From JACMLD01 sp038229695 (GTDB lineage Bacteria; Bacteroidota; Bacteroidia; Chitinophagales; Chitinophagaceae), in the NCBI GenBank assembly GCA_038229695.1, contig JBBROE010000006.1, positions 4,534-68,533 of the forward strand: a stretch of DNA of 64,000 bases, written 5' to 3'. Position 1 is the first letter of the stretch, and every line of letters starts with the position of its first letter. The translations under genes were made by a program, and so were the position numbers. Shown one piece after another: positions 10,201-17,859 of the stretch. The notes beneath the pieces were generated by a model, which ran no database searches, was not told the origin of the DNA, and saw nothing but the letters and a program-made list of their open reading frames with translations.

Positions 10201-10699
10201 TAGAAAAATTTCCCGAGGCATCCGTCTGGGTACCGAGGGTGCTGCCCTTCACCTTAATCGAAACACCCGCCAGCGATTCACCGGTGGAGGCTGTGATTTT
10301 GCCCGTAACTTTTGTTTCTGTCACTTCGGTGTTGGCAGCCGTTATGACTACCAGGTTGTTGTCAAGGATTTTGTAAGCCCGTGCACGGTTATTCAGCAGT
10401 TGATCGAGCACTGTGGTAACGGGTTCGTCGCTCGCATCGAGGCTGATTTTCTCACCCCCTGACTTTACCGTCTCGTCATTGTACAAGAAACGGAAACTGC
10501 TTTTCTTTTCAATGAGCGTCAGCGCCTTTTTCAGGTCAGTGTCCTGGAATTTGATGCTGATGCGGTTCTGGGCGTTGGCTTTAGCTGAAACCTGGAAGCA
10601 GGTGATCAGTAGTAAAGCAGTGGTTAGTTTCATAACTAGAAGCGTCTTTAAAAAGTTGTGCCTGCCGGACCGCGGAGGCATCCCATGTTGATGTTCCAT
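7280..10699 (-). CDS. SusC/RagA family TonB-linked outer-membrane transporter with STN domain
   Basis: An 1139-residue TonB-dependent transporter. After the signal region (LITCFQVSAKANAQ) there is an STN domain (about residues 45-105), a carboxypeptidase-regulatory-like beta-sandwich (about 130-205), a MDEVVVIGYG TonB-box region near 207, a plug domain (to about 330) and the beta-barrel. The RagA/SusC signature is seen as PLYVVDGI followed by DIESIEILKDPSS. The STN domain marks it as a signal transducer that talks to the FecR anti-sigma factor encoded upstream, so substrate binding should induce its own operon. It imports oligosaccharides across the outer membrane with the SusD partner next door. 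The start at 10699 keeps a positively charged leader typical of Chitinophaga-like SusC proteins; a shorter start at the internal MKLTTALLL is possible. Confidence 0.96.
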   Translation of the reverse strand: MEHQHGMPPRSGRHNFLKTLLVMKLTTALLLITCFQVSAKANAQNRISIKFQDTDLKKALTLIEKKSSFRFLYNDETVKSGGEKISLDASDEPVTTVLDQLLNNRARAYKILDNNLVVITAANTEVTETKVTGKITASTGESLAGVSIKVKGSTLGTQTDASGNFSITVPDNAVLVISYVGYADQEVAVRGRTSINISLTASNAKMDEVVVIGYGTANKRDLTGSITKVLGKEVADKPNPNPIASLQSKVAGLSVVNNGTPGQAPDIRIRGTVSIGNVHPLYVVDGIFNDNIDYLNPNDIESIEILKDPSSLAIFGVKGATGVIAITTKKARIGQTIINFSTTFGMKKLVDKIKLANADQFKTLFAEERANGGITAPYDYTGLNANTDWIDAVTRTGLYSNNSLNISGSTEKNKFNFSVGYITDQGIIRHQEQDKLLLSLSDEFKVSKAFKIGVNLNASRTKAPYDAGGVLDAARKVVPMISAGTKPFRVKNPYGSDTISQNLYSGLNVDLQNSGVVNPLVQLENEYNKTKNFENRTVGSVYAEVDFLKNFNFRSTWYADMSTVNGRSYTPLYYAYNPVDNTTYLASQSTKVGEEDDSYRKFQQDYILNYKKNFGDHHFTATAGFTTYYFGNFNRGATSRPGTTGQPIPNDSRFWYINNGFSDLSTASASSSQSEYSTVSYLGRVLYNYKNKYYLNGSYRDDASSRLPLGNQHQQFWAIGGAWELTRESFMDNQHLFDFLKLKGSIGVLGNQTASQLDGTPINYPAYPLLNTGNGAVAVFGTDVHNAASQQYIENPNLKWETVSAREVGVELSAFSRRLHFEANYFNKTTNNLLTYVSRASIGLKDELINGGSIRNWGEEFTASWNQAVTKDFSLDFGGNITFLNNKVLSLSSDLPTGVLSRNFQNNGAAESRTQAGYPIGYFYGFVEAGIFQSYADVLKSPVQSSLGAYGPGDIKYKDINGDGIIDANDRTKIGNPTPKFSYGGSVSANYKGFNLSIDIGGVYGNQVFRNWGALESPFQRTNYAADKINRWHGPGTSNWVPIINQADRINFLGSTYSIEDGSYVRIRNVQLGYNFGQRLISGAKIKNLRLYVNVQNLKTWKHNSGYSPEFGGDATAFGYDNAGNAIPLVLTGGLNITF

Positions 10700-10821
10700 A
10701 CAAGAAATTAATTGGTGATTGATGTAAGCCCTTTTGGCTTTGATCTTATGTTCGGGACTAAAAGCCGGTTTATGTTGGTTCGTCTTTTTTCATGATCGGC
10801 AGGGTTTAATTGTGTTTGAGG

Positions 10822-11934
10822 TTATTTTGTTGAAATGCTGATGTCATTATTATTGATCGTGTAAGAAAATGGCGCAATCAGCTGGAGTGCTTTTAGTGCC
10901 TGGCGAATGTTTTCATGTTCAAAGGTGCCGGTAAGTCTCTTTTTCCGGATGGCTTCGTCGGTAAAAGAGATACTGTAGCCATACCAGCGTTCCATTTGCC
11001 GGCCCAGTTCTTCGAACGTCTCGCTGCGAAATATAAGTTTGTTCTCCATCCAGGATGTTTCCACCACGGTGCTGTCAGCAGGCGTATAGGTAAGATGACT
11101 CACCAGGGCAACCGGGATCCCGGGATGCTCAGCTACAGGGTTCGGTCGCCGCGCAGCCTGCACAATAGCCGGACCGGCTACGGGGGCAGGATCTTCATTG
11201 CTGCTGATCAGTTTCTCGCTTGGGTGGAGTATAATTTTTTGATCCGGCCGGTTTTTGAAGCTCACTTCGATCCTGCCCCGGATAAGACTGGTTTCAGTCT
11301 TTTTATCGGTGGGAAATGCTTTCACATTGAAGGCTGTGCCTGTTACTTTAATGTTGAGGTTGGCGGTATGAATGATAAAAGGAAGGCTGGCATTTTTAAG
11401 GACGTCGAAATAAGCTTCGCCTGACAGGGTAATTTCACGGGAGCCGGTGCCGTAACTCTTGTCGTACGTTATTTTGCTACCTGAATTCAGCCAAACCTGG
11501 GTGCCATCAGGCAGCACCACCTTGGTTCTGGAGCCGTAACGGGTGGATACTTCGCTTTTATCCAGTTTAGTCATCGCTGGTTTTTCCTTAGAAACGGTAA
11601 CGGCCAACAGAGAATACAGCAGGAAACCCAGGAAGAGGACAACCAATGCTACCCGGAGGTAACGACGTGGTAAAGGCTGGCGTATTATGGGGCCGGCCGG
11701 GGGTAATCCTTCCAGGTCAACGCCGAGTTGACGGAGCCGTGCGGTATGGTTGGCAAAGGCGAGCTGGCTGTCTTCTTTTTGCGGAACGGGCTGGTGCCAC
11801 AAATCAGCGACGGCCTGGATGGGATAGTGAAGATCCGGGTTTATTTTAAGCAGTTCTTCCAGGTGGTCCAGTTCTTGGGAGCTGGCTTCACCGGATAGTT
11901 TTTTAGCTAATAAGTCCCAGATATTTGGCTGCAT
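10822..11934 (-). CDS. FecR family anti-sigma factor
   Basis: A 370-residue inner-membrane anti-sigma factor. The N-terminal cytoplasmic part (1-90) binds the sigma factor, one membrane helix follows (about 92-113, VALVVLFLGFLLYSLL), then the periplasmic FecR domain (about 130-235: TRYGSRTKVVLPDGTQVWLN, GEAYFDVLKN, VTGTAFNVKAF) and a C-terminal DUF4974-type domain (about 295-370) that resembles an STN domain and should contact the SusC transducer. It lies between the ECF sigma gene (82 bp upstream) and susC (122 bp downstream) in the same direction, the standard order of a Bacteroidota trans-envelope signalling locus. Confidence 0.95.
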   Translation of the reverse strand: MQPNIWDLLAKKLSGEASSQELDHLEELLKINPDLHYPIQAVADLWHQPVPQKEDSQLAFANHTARLRQLGVDLEGLPPAGPIIRQPLPRRYLRVALVVLFLGFLLYSLLAVTVSKEKPAMTKLDKSEVSTRYGSRTKVVLPDGTQVWLNSGSKITYDKSYGTGSREITLSGEAYFDVLKNASLPFIIHTANLNIKVTGTAFNVKAFPTDKKTETSLIRGRIEVSFKNRPDQKIILHPSEKLISSNEDPAPVAGPAIVQAARRPNPVAEHPGIPVALVSHLTYTPADSTVVETSWMENKLIFRSETFEELGRQMERWYGYSISFTDEAIRKKRLTGTFEHENIRQALKALQLIAPFSYTINNNDISISTK

Positions 11935-12016
11935 GCAATCAGTTATGGAGGCGGTCGAAACGTTCGTCAGGCTAAAGACAAGAAAAAAGAGTGATACCCC
12001 TAAAGCGATGTTAAAT

Positions 12017-12610
12017 TTATTTTACCGGAGGGGATTGGGTAGTGAGGACTGACTTCCGGACGTCAAATTGTATACTTAGCGCGATTTTTCGCAGCGCGAT
12101 GGCCAGCTGGGCTTCCACGGTTTTTACAGAAAGATCCAGGATCTCTGCCACCTCCCGGTATTTCAGTTCATCCTCTTTAACCAGTTTAAAGATCAGGCGG
12201 CAGCGGGGCGGGAGGGATGCAATGGCGAGCTGGATGCGGGAGACCATCTCAGCAGTGACCATCAGTTGTTCGGGATCCACGTACATGCTTTTCAGCTCCG
12301 CTCCCTGCTGTTCCAGGTCAGCTGTCCGGTGCCTGCTGTCGCGGGTTAGGTAATTTAGCGCTGTATTTTTTACAGATATAAACAGGTACACTTTCAAATT
12401 TCCGATGCTGTCGACGCGTTTTCGCTTCTCCCAGATCTGGACGAAAACATCGGATACTACTTCTTCGGCCTGTTCCTTTGATTTAAGAAAGCTACGGGCA
12501 AACTGCAGCAGGGGGCTATAAAATGCGGTGAAGAGCTGCTTATAGGCAGCCTGGTCGTTGTTTCGGGCAATTCGTTCCTGCAGGTATCTGATGTTGGCGC
12601 CGGCAATCAT
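12017..12610 (-). CDS. ECF-type RNA polymerase sigma factor
   Basis: A sigma-70 family extracytoplasmic-function factor of about 197 residues from the ATG at 12610. An in-frame ATG at 12682 would add 24 residues that do not look like family sequence, so I prefer the shorter form. Region 2 is visible as AYKQLFTAFYSPLLQFARSF and EEVVSDVFVQIWEKR, region 4 as SLPPRCRLIFKLVKEDEL followed by the helix-turn-helix YREVAEILDLSVKTVEAQLA. It belongs to the Bacteroidota sigma-70 group paired with FecR. It probably directs transcription of the downstream fecR-susC-susD genes when the substrate is sensed. Confidence 0.95.
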   Translation of the reverse strand: MIAGANIRYLQERIARNNDQAAYKQLFTAFYSPLLQFARSFLKSKEQAEEVVSDVFVQIWEKRKRVDSIGNLKVYLFISVKNTALNYLTRDSRHRTADLEQQGAELKSMYVDPEQLMVTAEMVSRIQLAIASLPPRCRLIFKLVKEDELKYREVAEILDLSVKTVEAQLAIALRKIALSIQFDVRKSVLTTQSPPVK

Positions 12611-12768
12611 TTCTTCACATGTTAGCCTGCACAAGGTAGCAGGTATTTTATATAAACAAGAAAAATGAGATTTATGCTGCATTACCGGTAAAAGAAAGGC
12701 TGAAGGGAGCCAGGAGCAGAAAAATCAAAACGGGCTGGTTTTCTTTCGGCAGTTGCATTGATTTTTTC

Positions 12769-12776
12769 TATTTTTG
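12769..12776 (+). promoter_or_regulatory. Probable -7 promoter element of the CAU tRNA
   Basis: TATTTTTG fits the Bacteroidota -7 consensus TAnnTTTG and lies 22 bp before the tRNA 5' end. The -33 element is weak (a TTTC 21 bp further up). Confidence 0.55.
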
Positions 12777-12797
12777 CATCGCTTTTTAACCGGAGCA

Positions 12798-12871
12798 GGA
12801 CCCTTAGCTCAGTTGGTTAGAGCATCTGACTCATAATCAGAGGGTCGCTGGATCGTGCCCAGCAGGGTCCA
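12798..12871 (+). tRNA. tRNA with CAU anticodon, probably tRNA-Ile2 (lysidine type)
   Basis: A 74-nt cloverleaf: acceptor GGACCCT/AGGGTCC with discriminator A, D-stem GCTC/GAGC, anticodon stem TCTGA/TCAGA around loop CTCATAA, variable loop GGGTC, T-stem GCTGG/CCAGC. No CCA is encoded. C4-G69 and C5-G68 in the acceptor and the overall likeness to E. coli ileX argue for an isoleucine tRNA modified by TilS rather than elongator tRNA-Met, though both share the CAU anticodon. The T-loop reads ATCGTGC instead of the usual TTCRANY: position 54 is A and position 58 is T, a swap of the normal T54/A58 pair. Confidence 0.9.
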
Positions 12872-12878
12872 CTTCAGA

Positions 12879-12913
12879 CTAAGTCCCGTAATGTAGCGGG
12901 GCTTAGTTTTTTT
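12879..12913 (+). terminator. Terminator after the CAU tRNA
   Basis: A 10-bp stem (CTAAGTCCCG with CGGGGCTTAG, one G-T pair) followed by seven T, eight bases after the tRNA. Confidence 0.85.
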
Positions 12914-12928
12914 ACAACATTTAACAAT

Positions 12929-12944
12929 TAACCACGAGTGGTTA
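12929..12944 (+). promoter_or_regulatory. Palindrome upstream of the barrel gene
   Basis: TAACCACGAGTGGTTA is a perfect 7-2-7 inverted repeat 37 bp before the ATG at 12982. It could be an operator, but repeats of this length also arise by chance several times in a window of this size. Confidence 0.3.
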
Positions 12945-12981
12945 CTCAATAGCAGGATACATTTGCTGCACACAACTTATT

Positions 12982-13725
12982 ATGAAACAAATTGCCTTAA
13001 TTTTTACTGCTTTAGTGATGGTCGGTGCGCAGGCCGTTGCACAAACGCCCGCCAAAACCGATTCTTCCCATAAGAAAAAAGACTGGAGCAAGGTTAAGAT
13101 TAATAACCGGGCAAACGACCACTTTATGCTGCAGCTGGGTTATGACGGCTGGGCACCGCTGCCAGACACTATCAGGACAAAAGGATTTTCTCATAGCATC
13201 AACGTGTATCTCATGCTGGATTTTCCGTTCAAAACGGATCCGCGGTTCAGTGTTGGGCTCGGTGCAGGCATCGGCAGCAGCAACATGAAATTTGACAACC
13301 AGGAACCGAATGTAATTGCCCTTAGCAATACGCTTCCTTTCAACCGGACGGACAGCTCCCGTTTTAAATCATTTAAATTGGTAACCACCTACGTGGAAGC
13401 GCCGGTAGAATTGCGTTTTGTAGCAGACCCTGAGAATAGTGACCGCAGCTGGAAGGCTGCCGTGGGGTTAAAAGTGGGCGCTTTGCTGAATGTGCATACA
13501 CGGGGCAAGACGCTGCTGAATGCAGCAGGGAATACCGTCAACAACTTTACCCAGAAGGAAAGTTCGAAGAATTTTTTCGGCGGTACAAGGCTGGTTGGTA
13601 CGGCACGGGTAGGTTACGGGCATATCAGCCTTTTTGGCCAGTATTCGGTGACGAACCTGCTGAAAGACGGCCGCGGACCGGCATTGCATCCGTATAGCAT
13701 CGGCATTACCCTGAGCGGGTTATAA
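12982..13725 (+). CDS. Outer-membrane beta-barrel protein
   Basis: A 247-residue secreted protein with signal MKQIALIFTALVMVGAQAVAQ and, after a short lysine-rich segment, alternating amphipathic strands of a small outer-membrane barrel (NDHFMLQLGYDGWAPLP, RFSVGLGAGIGSSNMKF, AAVGLKVGALLNV, GTARVGYGHISLFGQYSVTNLL, PYSIGITLSGL at the C terminus). It resembles the porin-like OMP_b-brl family of Bacteroidota, for which no single function is known. It stands alone between the tRNA terminator and its own terminator, so it is a monocistronic unit. Confidence 0.85.
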   Translation: MKQIALIFTALVMVGAQAVAQTPAKTDSSHKKKDWSKVKINNRANDHFMLQLGYDGWAPLPDTIRTKGFSHSINVYLMLDFPFKTDPRFSVGLGAGIGSSNMKFDNQEPNVIALSNTLPFNRTDSSRFKSFKLVTTYVEAPVELRFVADPENSDRSWKAAVGLKVGALLNVHTRGKTLLNAAGNTVNNFTQKESSKNFFGGTRLVGTARVGYGHISLFGQYSVTNLLKDGRGPALHPYSIGITLSGL

Positions 13726-13745
13726 AAAGTATAGTCTCTTTAGTT

Positions 13746-13790
13746 GCTGCAGGCTGCGTTGAATGACGCTCTTCCTGCAGCATTTTTTTT
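13746..13790 (+). terminator. Terminator after the barrel gene
   Basis: An 8-bp stem GCTGCAGG/CCTGCAGC encloses a smaller GCGT/ACGC hairpin and is followed by eight T, 20 bp after the stop codon. Confidence 0.8.
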
Positions 13791-13904
13791 GGCGGCTGGG
13801 AGCTGGCGCAGGATGCAGGGTAACAGGATGGTACCCCGGGAGGCGCCGGTACAGATGCGCCACCGAGAAGCCTTACCTTTACCATCCCTAAAAAGATAAG
13901 TATA

Positions 13905-15095
13905 GTGCTGGATAAAAAAAATGTTATACAAAATGAAGTGCGCACGCTGCTGGTGGGCGTAATCGGTAAAGAGCAAACGGATGAGCAGGCGCAGGAATAC
14001 CTGGACGAGCTTTCGTTCCTGGCAGAGACGGCGGGGGCGATGGCAGTGAAGCGGTTTACGCAGAAGCTGCAGCAGCCTGACAGCCGCACTTTCGTGGGCA
14101 AGGGAAAACTGGAAGAGATTAGGAAATACGTGGAGAGCCGCGATATCCAGCTGGTGATTTTTGATGATGAGCTGAGCGGGTCGCAAATCCTGAATATTGA
14201 AAAGGAGCTGAATACGATGACGATCGATCGATCGGATCTTATCCTCGATATTTTCGCCCGGAGGGCAAAAACAGCACAGGCCAAGACGCAGGTAGAGCTG
14301 GCACAGTACCAATACCTGCTGCCTAGGCTGAAGGGGATGTGGAAGCACTTGGAAAGACAGGGCGGCGGTATTGGCAGCAGGGGTCCGGGGGAAACGGAGA
14401 TCGAAACCGACCGGCGTATTGTAAAAGACAAGATCACGTTGCTGCGTAAGCGGCTGGCGGAGATTGACAAGCAGAGTTTCACCCAGCGCAAGGATCGCGG
14501 GGAGTTTATCCGGGTGGCGCTGGTGGGTTATACCAATGTAGGCAAGAGCACTATCATGAACCTGCTGAGCAAGAGCGATGTGTTTGCCGAAGATAAATTA
14601 TTCGCTACGCTGGATACGACCACCCGTAAAGTGGTGTTTGAGAATACGCCGTTTCTGCTGAGCGACACGGTGGGTTTTATCCGAAAGCTGCCGCATCACC
14701 TGGTGGAAAGTTTCAAGAGCACACTGGATGAAGTACGCGAGGCGAATATCCTGCTGCATGTCGTAGATATGTCGCACCCCCAGCACGAAGACCATATTGC
14801 CGTGGTGAATAAGACACTACAGGAGCTGAAGGCACAGGATAAGCCCGTAATCACCATTTTTAACAAGATGGATTTATTCGAAAAAAACCATTTTGATGAG
14901 TGGCTGGAGCCCGAGGTGAAGCAGCAGATCCTGGAAGATTTGAAGCATCGCTGGGAGACCGAGCTGCAGGGCAACTGCGTATTTATTTCTGCTATTGAAA
15001 GGAGGAACCTCGATACGTTGCGGGCCACAATACTCAACAAGGTGAAGGCTCAGTACAAGGTTCGTTACCCTTACAAAACGGAATATTTGTACTGA
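13905..15095 (+). CDS. hflX: GTPase HflX, ribosome-associated
   Basis: A 396-residue GTPase that binds the 50S subunit and splits or rescues stalled 70S ribosomes. The HflX N-terminal domain occupies about residues 10-105 (EYLDELSFLAETAGA, PDSRTFVGKGKLEEI), followed by the glycine-rich linker GGGIGSRGPGETEIETDRR and a helical arm. The GTPase domain has the P-loop GYTNVGKS at 208-215, DTVGFI as G3 and NKMD as G4. Translation starts at a GTG (13905); the likely family start fits this position. The stop TGA shares its A with the ATG of the Rieske gene, so the two are translationally coupled. Confidence 0.95.
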   Translation: MLDKKNVIQNEVRTLLVGVIGKEQTDEQAQEYLDELSFLAETAGAMAVKRFTQKLQQPDSRTFVGKGKLEEIRKYVESRDIQLVIFDDELSGSQILNIEKELNTMTIDRSDLILDIFARRAKTAQAKTQVELAQYQYLLPRLKGMWKHLERQGGGIGSRGPGETEIETDRRIVKDKITLLRKRLAEIDKQSFTQRKDRGEFIRVALVGYTNVGKSTIMNLLSKSDVFAEDKLFATLDTTTRKVVFENTPFLLSDTVGFIRKLPHHLVESFKSTLDEVREANILLHVVDMSHPQHEDHIAVVNKTLQELKAQDKPVITIFNKMDLFEKNHFDEWLEPEVKQQILEDLKHRWETELQGNCVFISAIERRNLDTLRATILNKVKAQYKVRYPYKTEYLY

Positions 15096-15424
15096 TGGAT
15101 CCATTGGTCTCCGGGTGGCATAAGGTGGCTGATTCCGAAGCTGCGCTGGATTTTAAAAGCAACGATATCACGGAAGTGACCGTCGCGGGAAAGTCCTATT
15201 GCATTGGCAGGTGGCAGGGCAACCTTTACGGGTTTGCGCAAACCTGTCCTCATGGCGGGACCTTGCTGGCAGAAGGATACCGCGACAGTCTCGGCAATCT
15301 TGTTTGTCCGTTACACCACTATAAGTTCAACATCAGGACCGGCCGCAACAGCAGCGGCGAAGGGTATTATCTACGGCACTGGCCGGTAGAAATAAGACCC
15401 GATGGGGTGTACTTCGGGCTGTAA
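15095..15424 (+). CDS. Rieske [2Fe-2S] ferredoxin-like protein
   Basis: A 109-residue soluble Rieske protein. Cluster ligands are visible as C51-P-H53 and C71-P-L-H74 (TCPHGGTLL and CPLHHYKFN). No signal peptide or catalytic oxygenase domain is present, so it is a small electron carrier of the biphenyl-dioxygenase-ferredoxin or NirD-like type, cytoplasmic. It overlaps the hflX stop by one base. The redox partner is unknown and no matching oxygenase or reductase is adjacent. Confidence 0.9.
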   Translation: MDPLVSGWHKVADSEAALDFKSNDITEVTVAGKSYCIGRWQGNLYGFAQTCPHGGTLLAEGYRDSLGNLVCPLHHYKFNIRTGRNSSGEGYYLRHWPVEIRPDGVYFGL

Positions 15425-15491
15425 AAGCCTTCCTCGCGGGCTGCACTGTCCTCCAGCAGCTTTCATTTCATGTACTCCGGAGAATGTTTCT

Positions 15492-16373
15492 TTAGCCCAG
15501 GAAGGCCATATCGGCTTCGCTGAGTTCGATAGCGGCTGCCTGCATGTTTTCTTCAAAATGGGCCAGCGACGAAGTACCCGGGATGGGAAGCATCCAAGGT
15601 GATTTATGGAGCAGCCAGGCGATGTTGATTTGTGCTGGTGTGGCGTTGTATTTCTGGGCGATTTGCGCGATGCGGTCATCTTTTTTCGGGATCGAGTTGA
15701 CCAGCGAGAAATAGGGGATAAGCGGAATTTCGTGTTCTTCGCAGACCGCGAGCACCTCTTCCCCGCCGCGGTTATCGCCGTAAGGGGATTTGAAGGTGGT
15801 GCGCTGGGCATGCCCATACATGTTTTCCACGGTGGCAATCTTGCCCATGTTCATGGCGACTTCCAGTTCAGCGGGGCTGACGTTGCTGACGCCGATATGG
15901 AGAATCTTGCCTTCTTGCTGCAGGGCAAACATGGCATCGAGCGACGCGGCAATGGGTACGCCTGAGCCAGGCATAACGCGGAAATGGACCAGTTGCACCT
16001 GGTCGATTTTCAGGGTGCGGAGGTTATTTTCGATGGAGGTGCGCAGGTTTTCCGGGCTGGCAAATGGCACCCAGCTGGTATCGGGTTTGCGGGTACAGCC
16101 GACCTTAGTGCAAATGACAAGATTGTTCGGGTAGGGGTAGAGCGCTTCGGCGATGAGGCGGTTGGTGACATCTTCGCCGTAGTAGTCGGCGGTATCCAGG
16201 AAGTTCACGCCTTTTTCGATGGCTTTTTGCAGGATGCGGAGGGCACCGGGGCGATCGGCCGGTTCGCCGTAGATATGCTCACCGGTGAGGCGCATGGTGC
16301 CATACCCCAGGCGGTTAACGGTGAGCGGGTGGTCGGTGTTGCTGGCGATGGTGATGGTAGCCGGAACGTGCAT
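15492..16373 (-). CDS. Aldo/keto reductase
   Basis: A 293-residue NADPH-dependent oxidoreductase of the aldo/keto reductase superfamily, an (alpha/beta)8 barrel. The catalytic tetrad is readable: D60 and Y65 in FLDTADYYG, K90 in VICTKVG and H130 in QLVHFRV. The C-terminal cofactor loop is IPGTSSLAHFEENM. It is closest to the YajO/YghZ-like oxidoreductases that reduce small aldehydes or ketones; the natural substrate cannot be told. It is convergent with the hflX-Rieske pair and seems monocistronic. Confidence 0.93.
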   Translation of the reverse strand: MHVPATITIASNTDHPLTVNRLGYGTMRLTGEHIYGEPADRPGALRILQKAIEKGVNFLDTADYYGEDVTNRLIAEALYPYPNNLVICTKVGCTRKPDTSWVPFASPENLRTSIENNLRTLKIDQVQLVHFRVMPGSGVPIAASLDAMFALQQEGKILHIGVSNVSPAELEVAMNMGKIATVENMYGHAQRTTFKSPYGDNRGGEEVLAVCEEHEIPLIPYFSLVNSIPKKDDRIAQIAQKYNATPAQINIAWLLHKSPWMLPIPGTSSLAHFEENMQAAAIELSEADMAFLG

Positions 16374-16412
16374 GGCGTAAAAATTTACAGGTAAGTCAAC
16401 AAAAATAGGGGG

Positions 16413-16457
16413 ATGCAGGCGGATAACAGGAGATTGTGCAAGGGTGCCTCGGAATAA
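16413..16457 (+). repeat. Possible short copy of the dispersed TGCGACGCAA-type element
   Basis: Related to the element at 54430 over the stretch TGTGCAAGGGTGCCTCGGAA. It holds a 14-codon frame (ATG to TAA) containing CKGASE where other copies have KGATP or KGATQ. It lies directly upstream of the tRNA-Asn promoter. This is the weakest of the listed copies. Confidence 0.3.
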
Positions 16458-16470
16458 TTCTTAAAATGAC

Positions 16471-16500
16471 TTTGTTGCTACTCAAAAAAGCTTATTTTTG
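16471..16500 (+). promoter_or_regulatory. Promoter of tRNA-Asn
   Basis: TTTG at 16471 and TATTTTTG at 16493-16500 are separated by 18 bp, a good match to the Bacteroidota primary sigma consensus (TTTG, TAnnTTTG). The tRNA starts 19 bp after the -7 element. Confidence 0.8.
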
Positions 16501-16518
16501 CCACCCCTCAGGGGTTAC

Positions 16519-16592
16519 TCCTCCTTAGCTCAGTTGGTTAGAGCATCTGACTGTTAATCAGAGGGTCTCTGGTTCAAGTCCAGAAGGGGGAG
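16519..16592 (+). tRNA. tRNA-Asn (GTT)
   Basis: A 74-nt cloverleaf: acceptor TCCTCCT/AGGGGGA with one T-G pair, discriminator G, D-stem GCTC/GAGC, anticodon stem TCTGA/TCAGA around CTGTTAA (anticodon GTT), and a standard T-arm TCTGG-TTCAAGT-CCAGA. CCA is not encoded. Confidence 0.97.
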
Positions 16593-16603
16593 CAGGTGAT
16601 CAG

Positions 16604-16636
16604 GCACTTATGACTATTCAGTTATAGGTGCTTTTT
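16604..16636 (+). terminator. Terminator after tRNA-Asn
   Basis: A 12-bp stem (GCACTTATGACT with AGTTATAGGTGC, two G-T pairs, loop ATTC) followed by five T. Confidence 0.75.
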
Positions 16637-16727
16637 CGTTTACATACCATTTAGATCAAAATATTAGATGGAAAGTAGGTTAAGGCAGGGTTTAATGAAT
16701 TGTTTATACCGCCCTACGCTTTCTACC

Positions 16728-17735
16728 TTACTGATTTAACCTCCATGAGTCCTTCCAGGCAATTACTGCGGTATCGTTGACAAAGTATAATGGCAGCCAG
16801 ACATAGCGCGAATTTTCAAGGTCCGTTTTATTCCACCTGTCAGCTAAAAAGATAAACTCATCAGGGTTGTTTTGCAGCTTTAGCACAAACGTACTTTGTG
16901 TATTAAAGCTGGTAGGTGCGTCGGTACCAACGCAGGGGTTGTACAGTTCCGTCCATTTGCCCATAATACTGTCCGCAACGCATAATAAGGCAGCGTTAGG
17001 ATCCCAGCCGCTGCAGGCTGACGTGATGAGATAGTATTTTCCTTTACGTTTGAACAGTGCTGGCGCTTCCCTGCTCTTGTTGATTAACAGGCGGATCTCG
17101 TGGCCGCTCGCACTCAGGTAATCGTCGGACAACTGGCTGATGTGCATTACTTTATTGTCTTCCGAAGAAAAAATCTGGTAGGCTGTGCCATTGTCATCTT
17201 TAAATAAAGTTTGGTCTTTGCTCATTTGATTATTAGGACGAAAACTGGTTAGATAGGTGTATGGGCCTTCAGGCCTGTTACTCACTGCTACCCCTGCTCT
17301 GCCAAGACCGTAATCCCGCGCATCTATATGCAACCACATGACGAATTTTTTGGTTTTGTCATTGTAAATTACTTTTGGACGCTCCAGCACTTTGCTGGTG
17401 TGCAGGTCATGACCAGGGTTGGTCTTATCAGGCGCTAATGCTACGCCTTCATATTTCCAGTCGGTGAGATTTTTAGAGGAATAGCAGGAAACGCCACCGG
17501 CATCCGTGCGGTAACATTCCCAGCTTTGGCCTGGTACCAGCCAGGTCCGGCCTTGTTTGATTTCACCAAACAAATAATAGGTGCCGTGATGAAACAGTAT
17601 ACCTGCGCCGTGGGCATTAATGGGGTGGTTGTCCACATCGTACCAGATTTTTCCAGGCTGGAAGGCTTTTGTATTGGTTTGTGCATAACAAACAATACAG
17701 AGAAAAGCCAATGGTAAGGCAAAAAGTAATTTCAT
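16728..17735 (-). CDS. GH43-like five-bladed beta-propeller glycoside hydrolase
   Basis: From the ATG at 17735 (335 residues) it begins with a signal peptide MKLLFALPLAFLCIVCYA; an upstream in-frame ATG at 17768 would precede this signal and is less likely. Propeller blades of the GH43/GH32 type follow: INAHGAGILFHHGTYYLFGE, WECYRTDAGGVSCYSSKNLTDWKYEG, ERPKVIYNDKTKKFVMWLHI, GVAVSNRPEGPYTYL, and EAPALFKRKGKYYLITS, which carries the E-A-P context of the GH43 general acid. It resembles the exo-beta-1,3-galactanase-like GH43 branch and probably trims plant side chains in the periplasm. It sits alone, with the FKBP gene upstream on the same strand. Confidence 0.8.
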   Translation of the reverse strand: MKLLFALPLAFLCIVCYAQTNTKAFQPGKIWYDVDNHPINAHGAGILFHHGTYYLFGEIKQGRTWLVPGQSWECYRTDAGGVSCYSSKNLTDWKYEGVALAPDKTNPGHDLHTSKVLERPKVIYNDKTKKFVMWLHIDARDYGLGRAGVAVSNRPEGPYTYLTSFRPNNQMSKDQTLFKDDNGTAYQIFSSEDNKVMHISQLSDDYLSASGHEIRLLINKSREAPALFKRKGKYYLITSACSGWDPNAALLCVADSIMGKWTELYNPCVGTDAPTSFNTQSTFVLKLQNNPDEFIFLADRWNKTDLENSRYVWLPLYFVNDTAVIAWKDSWRLNQ

Positions 17736-17859
17736 ATGTGCGCTTTCGGTAAATATTTGTGCATCCATGCTTCACTTTATTTCTAAAAAGTCGCATCGCT
17801 TTCATTTATCAGCATTGCGATGGACGGCCACTATTTCTATCCTGGCATCAAACTTTCAA

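Noticed and set aside
12798..12871. Elongator tRNA-Met as the identity of the CAU tRNA
   Set aside because: Acceptor stem and D-arm resemble tRNA-Ile2, and C4-G69/C5-G68 are TilS determinants; tRNA-Met is not fully excluded.
13706..14491. A 261-codon minus-strand frame opposite hflX
   Set aside because: Serine/leucine-rich antisense frame of a well-supported hflX; no domain recognisable.
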